From positions 1,240,001-1,304,000 of the forward strand of contig JARFXM010000005.1 of NCBI GenBank assembly GCA_029532625.1: a stretch of 64,000 nt of DNA, in the 5' to 3' direction. Numbering within the stretch: the first letter of the stretch is position 1; every line of letters begins with the position of its first letter. Positions 56,516 through 64,000 of the stretch are shown in pieces. A program made the translations under genes and the position numbers. The stretch comes from Lomentospora prolificans (Eukaryota > Ascomycota > Sordariomycetes > Microascales > Microascaceae). The notes below the pieces were generated by a model. The model saw only the letters and a list, made by a program, of their open reading frames with translations. It did not search any database and was not told the origin of the DNA.

Positions 56516-59472
56516 TACGAAAGAGAATGCACTTCCTCTCCTCGGTTGCCGACTGTGTATGTTCAAAGTGAACTCCCGATCAAAGGACCACTATGCCGTT
56601 CAAGCCGTGACTAGCTTCCTTCCACGAAAGAGTCTAGATGGTGGTTCGAAGAGAGGGAATGGATGACTCTCTCTTGTTTCTCGGCTGCGACTCCGTGATT
56701 GGGGGTGGTGGTTATATTAGATCCTATATATCCTTTTACTCTGCTCGACATCCTTAGCGAGAACCCAGGGCGGATCGACTCGGTGGAGCTCCGGGAAAGC
56801 GAAAATGCGGGAGATGGAAGTAAACGTCTGCGCATGTTTGCGATGCAATCCGGGTCTAAGTTGCCCAATCCGTCAATTTGCCAGCGTAAAAACGCCGTGG
56901 CACCTTTCGGAAGGGTCCCATTTTCGGAAATGAGCAGGAGCCAAAGAGGGGAACCAAAAGAGGAGAGCGGAGAGAGAGAAGGAAAAAAAAAGATACGAGT
57001 AAAAAACCCCAAGCACAGTGGATGATGGCAGAAGGAAGAATGGAAAAGGAAAGAGCGAATGGTGCCCAAGTTTTCCCGCGAATCAATTTAGCCTTATAGC
57101 AGCTTTGCACGCCGGCGTCGATTCGCTCGCAACAAGGTCACCAAATGAGCAAACCTTGAGGTCGGATACCTCTGCACCGATTTGCATGCGCTTTATTAAT
57201 GAACACAGCAAGGATAGACCCCGGAAAACGGGAACAGACGAAACGAAACCCGCTCGTCATATCACCCCCCCCAAATATCGCCAGCAGTGTTGGCTTCGGT
57301 GCCGGTGGGCCAGCGTCTCGGAGAGTGCCACCCACCATGCTGGCACATGATGAAAAGAGTGCCAGCAGACGATTAGATGGTCCATGCTGGTCTGGCCATG
57401 CCCGCCCTCTGTAAACAACTCTACACTGGCGGAGATCCTGCCGAATTTAGACTTGCTCTCCTTGACCCCTCTGTGTCTGCCTGGCCAGCTATCCCGGCCG
57501 CTGGCTTGCCTGGCGAGATGTCAGGTCAATACGCAGGGCCTATACGTGCCAGTGCTCCTTTGGATTAGGTTGGTGTCTCTCCCTGCCACTGATTCGATTC
57601 CACGATTAACAAGCCAGTCAGCCATGGGCAACTCCTCGATTCGGCTTCTCTCCCTGTCAATTATTCGCTTCCACGACTAACACAGAATACCACTTCCAGA
57701 GCTCAATGGCGGCATTACACGATCCCCCCGGGGCAGACATCGGCCATCTTCACCGCCCACTTCCTGCATCATCATCCTTCTCTACTCACCTAAAGCTGCA
57801 GCTGTCAGATCCCAGAACGGACTAAGCGAATACTTTAATTCCCGATCCCAGAGCCATGTTTCTATCTCTCCACAGTTTCCGCGAATCATCCCGCCCTTCC
57901 TAGTGATTTCCTCGCTCTTTCTCATCATCCTTCGCCACGCACGTCCTGGTTTTCCCTCTGAGGTCGACCGACACCTGAGCTAGTTAACGCAACGGAGCGA
58001 GTCCACAAATAGTCCACCCACGGAATGAATCTCCCGTTAGCTATCAAGTGCATCAACATGCATCAAAGTCGAGGATTCCCATCACGTCCTCGTGTATCCT
58101 CGTCGGAATGGCGTCCTCCGTCTTCCCAAGACCGCTCTATCAATACCTCGGCATACGCGACAAGGATAATGCCAAGGACGCACATGTATGCGCGTCAGCC
58201 CTCTCTCCCAAGACTCCAAGACGCTCTTCAACTGGCGCTAGCGAAGCCAAGCGCTTATCAGGACCGTACCACTTCCGCAAAGACACCAAGTGCTCTTGTA
58301 GAGACACTCCAAGAGATTATCTCGAACCAACCACAAACAGGCGGAGGCATCTGAGTGGTCCCAAGAGCCATGCGCCACCGCCACTTCCCCACAGCCCTCT
58401 CGGAGAATCAGCTCAGGAACCCCGTCCAAGACCGGTATCGCGGGTGTTGACCTCCCGTCTCTTTCCTAGATAGGAAGTAGATGCTTCACCTTCGCATGAC
58501 CGTGCCCCTGCCCAGCCTTGACCTTGGCGCCGCCTGACAAGCCCAAGCTCACTAGTATGTCTATGTAGTCGTAATATAAATGAAAGTTTGGGCTCTCTTG
58601 CCTTTGAGTTCTGCTTCATCCAGGTTGCGCTTTTGCGCCAAAGAAAATTACCTAACCTTCAACCGTACGCGGCAACAACATCTTCAGTACACGCCCTGTA
58701 CTACAGCAATCACTCGAACAAAGTAAAAGGCCACTTCTCAAATCACGATTAACTTTCCACGAGTCGGGCAACTCCCGCTCCGGCATCGCACCTTTGAAAC
58801 CTCGAACTAGGGGAGTATACTATCAACAATCAACATCCTCACGCGGTTTGACTATTGATATAGAACCTGAGCCGACATATAACATGGTCATCACCGACAA
58901 GCTCCTATCTTCTCCTTAAAATGCCCACGTTTACTTAAAATGGTATCTTTCATTGGGTTTTCTCGCTTACATTATCTACCACGAACAGCAATCAGATATG
59001 AGGAAAAAGAGTAGATTAGGTTTGATCTCGAGGGTATACACAGCTTTTCCAACAACATCGATTGCGGTTCCATGACGATGCCGAATGATAAACCCCAAGG
59101 GGTGCAAACCAACGGCCCGGTAAAAATGGGCATCTGTGAAGACTCCCATAGCCCACCTCTCCATAAACTCCGGGAAAGGCAGCACCGTCTGCCGTCACGG
59201 AAGCGTACTGCAATACAATGACGCCGAATCCGCCATGTACATCCCCGCCATCAAATGATAAATGTCAAATGTTATAAGGAAATAACTGGTGGAAGATTGC
59301 ATGCCATGTATACATCGAAGTAATCATCCAGCGAAAAAAAAAAAAAAAGGAAAAAGAGGGGAAAAAAAGATGCTTAAGCGAACAAGAGGTCATGCGTAGC
59401 CGCAGTCACGACATGCGAAACGCCATGTGTGCGAACTACAACTCAATGCAGCCAGTCTACTTATTTTCATAT
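56516..59472. other. Intergenic region upstream of GH74
   Basis: About 3 kb. It includes the GH74 promoter and the 3' flank of the transporter gene. A run of 15 A lies at 59334-59348. GCTGGC/CTGGCC words are frequent at 57340-57540. One short candidate ORF is listed separately; nothing else is supportable. Confidence 0.4.
58108..58473 (+). CDS. Small candidate ORF (121 aa), uncertain
   Basis: ATG 58108 opens a 121-codon frame starting MASSVFPRPLYQYLGIRDKD. It is rich in Arg, Ser and Pro, carries no recognised motif, and overlaps another open frame (58025-58354). It may be chance; only the first ~25 residues look protein-like. Confidence 0.18.
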   Translation: MASSVFPRPLYQYLGIRDKDNAKDAHVCASALSPKTPRRSSTGASEAKRLSGPYHFRKDTKCSCRDTPRDYLEPTTNRRRHLSGPKSHAPPPLPHSPLGESAQEPRPRPVSRVLTSRLFPR

Positions 59473-61318
59473 TTAAACAGCAGACTTCTCGGAGCGGAGA
59501 GCGGCAGCCTGGATGTCCTCATCGTGCTCAGCGGAGCGGATCTCCTTCTCGACCTGGTCAAGGTCAATGTGGGCAACAGCATCGTCACCGTCAAAGATGC
59601 GGGCAATCTCCTCAAGAGTGGGTCCCTTGGTCTCGACGTAGAAGAACCAGACGAAGATCAACTCGCAGAAGTCCCAAAGAGTGTAGAACAGCATGAAGTG
59701 CCAGTGGTGAGGGAGGTTGTTCCAGGCGAGGAGGTTGGTCTGGTTACCGATGGCGAGAACGGCCTGGATGGTGATGTTGAGAATCATCATACCCTTGGCA
59801 CGGAGAGCGAAAGGAAGAATCTCGAGAGCATAGGCAACAAGGAGACCAGAGAAACCAATATCGTAGAAGATACCGAAGAACCAGACGAAGACGATCTGGG
59901 CGTTACCGGCTCCCTTGTTGTGCTCACCAGAGTTCTCGTAGATAGCACCGACGATGGTCCAGCAAATGAAAGAGGCGACCATACCCGAAATGGCTGCGAG
60001 GAAGAGAGGTCGACGACCAAGCTTGTCGACAGTGAGGGCAGCACCGATAGCGATGGTCAAATCCATGATAGTCTTACCGGCGGAGAGCTATACCAAGAGA
60101 TTACTTGTCAGCACATGTCTTCCCAACAGTCTATGACGAATGAAAACGAGGCACCGCAACTTACACCAAGCTTCTTGTTCTCACCAGTGATACCAGCACC
60201 CTCATAGATACGGTCGATGTAGTTGGAGAAAAGAGCGTTACCGGAGTACTGCGAGATAACACCGAGAGAGATGATAATAGCCAATCGCCAGCGGTTACCC
60301 TTGGTCTTGAGGAAATCGATATAGCTGGTAGCACGGTCGGCCTGGGCCTCCATGACGATGGTCTCCTTGATCTCGCGGTATTCGAATTGGACAGTAGCAT
60401 TGTTGACGTCGCCACCACCGTGGTGCTTCACGAGGACATCAAGGGCCTTGTCAGCCTTGTCCTTACTGACAAGGAAACGGGGAGACTCGGGAATCCACCA
60501 AACACCACAGAGCTGGATGACGGAGGGAACGATCTGGATAAGAGTGATGGATCGCCAGCACCAGTCGCTGTTAATCTTGGAAGTTCCCCAGCCAACGACG
60601 GAGACAACTACACGAATTAAGCGTTAGAAACGCAACACTATGACCTACCAGCAAACGAGGTGTGATGAAAACTTACTGAGGGCACCCAAATTCCAGAGAC
60701 AGTTGTAGACGGCGGTAAGAGGACCACGGTGCTGGGGATGGCAGATCTCAGTGAGCAAAAGAGGAGAGCACATCTGAGCGAAGGAGTTGCCAAAGCCGAG
60801 AATAAATCGACCAGCCATCCACACTGAGGCCATTGTTAGTCAACAGTTTCCCATGCCACAATACATGAAATATACTCACTTCCGTAACCATTGCAGACTG
60901 CAGAGACGATACCGCCGACAATCATGATGACACAGCCGAGCATAATGGTGGGCTTTCGACCGAAGAAATCGGCAATGTAGGGGGTCATGAAGTAGGAGAT
61001 AATGGAGCCGATGTTGAACATGTTGATCATGATACCGAGCTTGTTAGCATCGGCATCCCAGAGCTTCTTCTCTTCGTCCCAGATGAAGACCTCGTTGGCC
61101 TTGCCGTGCTCAATGGAGAAGAACCGCTTGAACTTATCCATCTGCTGGGCAGTGTTGGCCAGCATGCCGTCATAACCGGTGGTGGCGGAGGCAATCAGCA
61201 AGAAGATGCTCATGATGTAAAGCTTCCTCAAATGAGGCTCCTTGCGCCAGTTGACGCGCTCGAAGCGCGGGGCATCGACATCCCCAGCGGCGTTCGCCTT
61301 GCTGACGATCGCGACCAT
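59473..61318 (-). CDS. MFS sugar-porter transporter (lactose/hexose permease-like)
   Basis: Minus-strand exons 61318-60880, 60823-60677, 60607-60165 and 60087-59473 (547 aa; introns 56, 69 and 77 nt). About twelve membrane segments are seen as hydrophobic blocks. Sugar-porter signatures: YIADFFGRKPTIMLG between helices 2 and 3, MWMAGRFILGFG, CHPQHRGPLTAVYNCLWNLG, WWIPESPRFLVSKDKADKAL before the central loop, DKLGRRPLFL after helix 8, and the C-terminal YVETKGPTLEEIARIFDG. The N-terminal part (SATTGYDGMLANTAQQMDKF) is typical of fungal sugar porters. It imports a mono- or disaccharide with protons at the plasma membrane; the substrate is not readable. It is not the NGT1-type GlcNAc transporter, as far as sequence features show, though its nearness to the GlcNAc and GH74 genes is worth noting. 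Confidence 0.93.
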
Positions 61319-64000
61319 TTTTACGGTTGTCCTGGTTAGGTAAGGGCCAGAGCCTTCTTATAATAAACAAAGGGGTATCTTAAAAAGAGAAAGAAAAAGA
61401 AGGGGATATGCACACGAACGCGAAGGAACGAGACAGCAAGAGAGCAGGGAAAGGGACGGGGATCGGAGATGATATATCCCAACTGCTGAGGACCCGACTT
61501 GCGGATGGCTGCTCAATGCAAATATGAGGTGTTGAGCCGAAGGATGGAAGACAAGAGGAGAGGGAAGGACTGAGACGATGGAGCCAGGGATCGACTGCTT
61601 ATATGGAATCTGGAGTCCCCAGGTTTGACCTCTGCCAGCAGCACATTTGGGGCAACGGAACCGAGCGCACAGGGTCGATCCGAACAGGAAGACGGCAATA
61701 AGCATCCATAAGGTCCATAATTGAGGTATTCAAGGGAACTAGGGCCCGAATTGACCATGGGGCGAGGAAAAATTCAAAAGTCAAAGAAAAAGATTAAGCA
61801 AGAGCGATCACACCCCTCTGCCTCTCCCCGGCCCCTTCCCCCGGGTGGCATCCGCACCTTTCGCCGCACGCCCCTTACTCTTCTTCCGTCTGCCACCCTC
61901 CCTACCCCTACCCCTACCTACCCCTACCCCTACCCCTACCACTACCCCTACCCCTCACCCCCCAAAACTTGGGTCGCGAGTTCCACTAGGAACTGGGAGA
62001 ACGAGCTTTCGTAATGGGGGGAAGCAAAAGGCCACCAGACGCACACATGGCAACGCGAGGATGTTCGGCGTCCATGCTTCGGGACAAGCATAGATGGAAA
62101 GAACGACGAGCTGGCAAGACACCCAGACAGGCGGGGATTAGGGGTGGACTAGAACCGGGGCGACAAGGGCGACGCAAATTGACGGGATGCGGATAATACA
62201 AGGCCCTCCATTTTTCCTCTTTAGCAGTACGACCTCCCATCAAGCCGTTCCCAGAAGGTACGGAATACGATACAAGTGGGATGTGGGAGACCCCACCGGT
62301 CATCTTGTCGCTCGATTCAGTCAACACCATCACCAGAGACTCCACCGCTCCATTTCAAGTTTTTAGCATGGTCCAACTTGGTCCACCATCCGCGCGGCAT
62401 ACGTAGGGGCCTTAACGCTAGGAGATCTACCGCTGAACACAGTGGATTGCGGACAACCTTAGGATAGTCTGCATACATGCTCGGTGAGCAGAGGTAGTCT
62501 AGAAAATGTGCTATCGCCTCTCGAATGGCACTGCCGGGTTTCCGGGAACACAGAAAGCACGAGTCTGACTTTCACCGTCCCGTATATCCTGATTCTGCGA
62601 TTTTGCGGGATGGGGAGCAGAAGGCTCAGAACAGGGGTCCTGTTGGTTCTGTGCCGACTAATGCTGCACAAGGACGAGTTTGCTAGGGAAGTGGGAACGA
62701 GCTAGGCTTCGAGCGGGCGGCTGTTTTGTGAGTGGGGACTGGATGAGGGGAATCGTTATAAGGCAGCGGACACATTTTCGGCCCATGTTAGCGGGCACTG
62801 GGGACTGGAGAAGGCGAGCTGCCGCTGGCCAGCTACGTGGCCAACGCCAGGCATTGGTACGCGCCCCGAAGGCTCACGTACCCCAGAAAAAGCTAGCATT
62901 TTATCCTGGGGGATCCCCATCCATGTTTTTTAATGGAAAGATGGGATTGCTCTCCGCTAGCTCAAGGGAACCCAAGGTTAAAGGCAGAACAAGTCAATGC
63001 TACGACATAAAAACCGTTTCTAGTGCCCCCAGGCCCGCTCGCCAGCATCCGTTAAGGAAGAATTAGGAGGATGTTGGACCTGCTCTAATATCTGTGCGCG
63101 CTAGAGACGAAAAGGGCAACGGCACCGGGACCGGGGCGCTGTAAATTGTCAGATCGCGAGGCGAAATAATAGGCATTCCCACGAAACAACGCCGAGGCCG
63201 CAACACCACAGGGGAAAGATCCAGACCCAAAAGACAAAAAAAAAAAGAAATGAGGCACAAGAAATGTCGTTCTCAAATCTCTACGGCAAAATCCGTGAGA
63301 TGGTGGCTTGGCTGAATTTCACAGTCCAGGCATTCAAGCCGCTTCACAACACGAATATGGCGAACCTCTTTGCTGATGTTCGGTTGGGGGCTGTCATTGC
63401 ATAGTAGATAGTATTGCCCCTATAGGTCTGAATAAATTACCAGTCCACCACCACTTGTTCGCCTCGTTTATTTGCCGCTCACACTACAAGTTTCGTACTT
63501 GCAGGTGGTGTAGCCCAGCACCGGCTAGAAGCCCGGGAGGGATTAGCTAATATCAAATGCTCGGCTCCGAAAACCTTTCTAACCGAAGCCTGACTTCAGA
63601 GCTGCCTTTAGTCGCCCTTCAGCCAGCGGTTCGCTTTGCGGCCCCGGGCATGCCGTCGAACCAGTTCAAACAACCCATCCTAACTGGTCACTAGTTCTTC
63701 TCTTGGAAGAGCTCACATACGTCCCCTCATCTTTATCTCCACTGACCGTCAACGTGACACCCCAGATCCATCCCCTCAGTGTTCGGCCTCAAGTCCCCCA
63801 TCACTAGCACAAGGGTCGCAAACACCACTCGTCATGGAACGCTGGCTGGCTGGGGCACACTGGACATCGGAGAACACCATCAAGCGGGCGCCAGACGCGG
63901 GCATCGACGGCCCCGCCCCACCCAACAAAAAAAAAAAAAAAAAAAAAAGAAAAGAAGACGACAAGGGGAAGGGATGGTCCTGTGCGCAGTCATGCGTCGA
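61319..64000. other. Upstream region of the transporter and terminal gene-free region
   Basis: About 2.7 kb with no recognisable gene. It contains the CCCCTA array (listed separately), CT-rich DNA near 61820-61900, a run of 10 or more A near 63237, and a run of 22 A at 63927-63948 close to the window end. A GCTGGCTGGCTGG motif lies at 63841. Confidence 0.4.
61901..61956. repeat. (CCCCTA)n array, telomere-variant-like / tandem STRE
   Basis: About eight units of CCCCTA or close variants, with one ACTA and one CCTA interruption. On the other strand this is TAGGGG, so each unit contains the AGGGG stress-response element core. It lies about 0.6 kb upstream of the transporter start. Confidence 0.8.

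Noticed and set aside
59473..61318. Transporter as the GlcNAc carrier NGT1
   Set aside because: Motifs fit the sugar-porter family (PESPRFL, ETKGPTLEEI), not the NGT1 group.
61901..61956. Chromosome end or true telomere
   Set aside because: Unit is CCCCTA rather than CCCTAA, only about eight imperfect copies, and unique sequence follows for 2 kb.
1..64000. Transposons, rRNA genes, CRISPR arrays or viral insertions
   Set aside because: No transposase, reverse transcriptase, long terminal or inverted repeats, rRNA motifs or spaced repeats were seen in the read-through.

Overview
The window is nuclear DNA of a filamentous ascomycete (Pezizomycotina, most likely Sordariomycetes; I cannot name the genus). 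The evidence is genes split by short GT..AG introns (about 55-200 nt), several with a TACTAAC/CTAAC-like branch site, a tRNA-Pro with an intron after position 37, long AT- and CT-rich intergenic stretches, and fungal gene families: an NDT80-type regulator, a GH74 enzyme with a CBM1, and a pisatin-demethylase-like P450. Coordinates for spliced genes come from reading splice sites by eye and checking phase, so most are firm but not proven by transcripts.

Layout, left to right. 0.8-1.8 kb (+): Ala/Pro-rich low-complexity protein. 3.7-5.2 kb (+): PP2A activator (PTPA/RRD1 type). 5.8-7.3 kb (-): GPI mannosyltransferase 2 (GPI18/PIG-V). 11.1-12.7 kb (+): 556-residue protein of unknown function behind a long pyrimidine-rich leader with upstream ORFs. 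14.4-15.7 kb (+): 442-residue unknown protein. 18.8-22.6 kb (+): 1157-residue coiled-coil protein. 23.1 kb (+): tRNA-Pro(UGG). 26.5-28.3 kb (+): P450.

28.9-47.3 kb is the centre of interest: a complete cytosolic N-acetylglucosamine (GlcNAc) catabolic cluster. It holds a hexokinase-family putative GlcNAc kinase (-), glucosamine-6-phosphate deaminase (+), an NDT80/PhoG regulator of the RON1 type (-), GlcNAc-6-phosphate deacetylase (-), and a GH3 beta-N-acetylglucosaminidase carrying a C-terminal GNAT-like region (+). Together these would release GlcNAc from chitin fragments or glycoconjugates, phosphorylate it, deacetylate it to glucosamine-6-P and deaminate it to fructose-6-P plus ammonia, under a local regulator. 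The same set of functions was described as a RON1-controlled cluster in Trichoderma reesei (recalled, not searched). Unusual points are a 4.3-kb gene-free gap inside the cluster, no dedicated transporter, and non-canonical catalytic motifs in the GH3 enzyme.

47.3-64 kb: an RGG-box protein with an apparent single-base frameshift in a C7 run (+), the U1 snRNP protein LUC7 (-), GPI transamidase subunit GPI16/PIG-T (+), a secreted GH74 xyloglucanase with CBM1 (-), and a sugar-porter MFS transporter (-) whose upstream region carries a CCCCTA array. No transposon coding sequence, rRNA or CRISPR array was seen.
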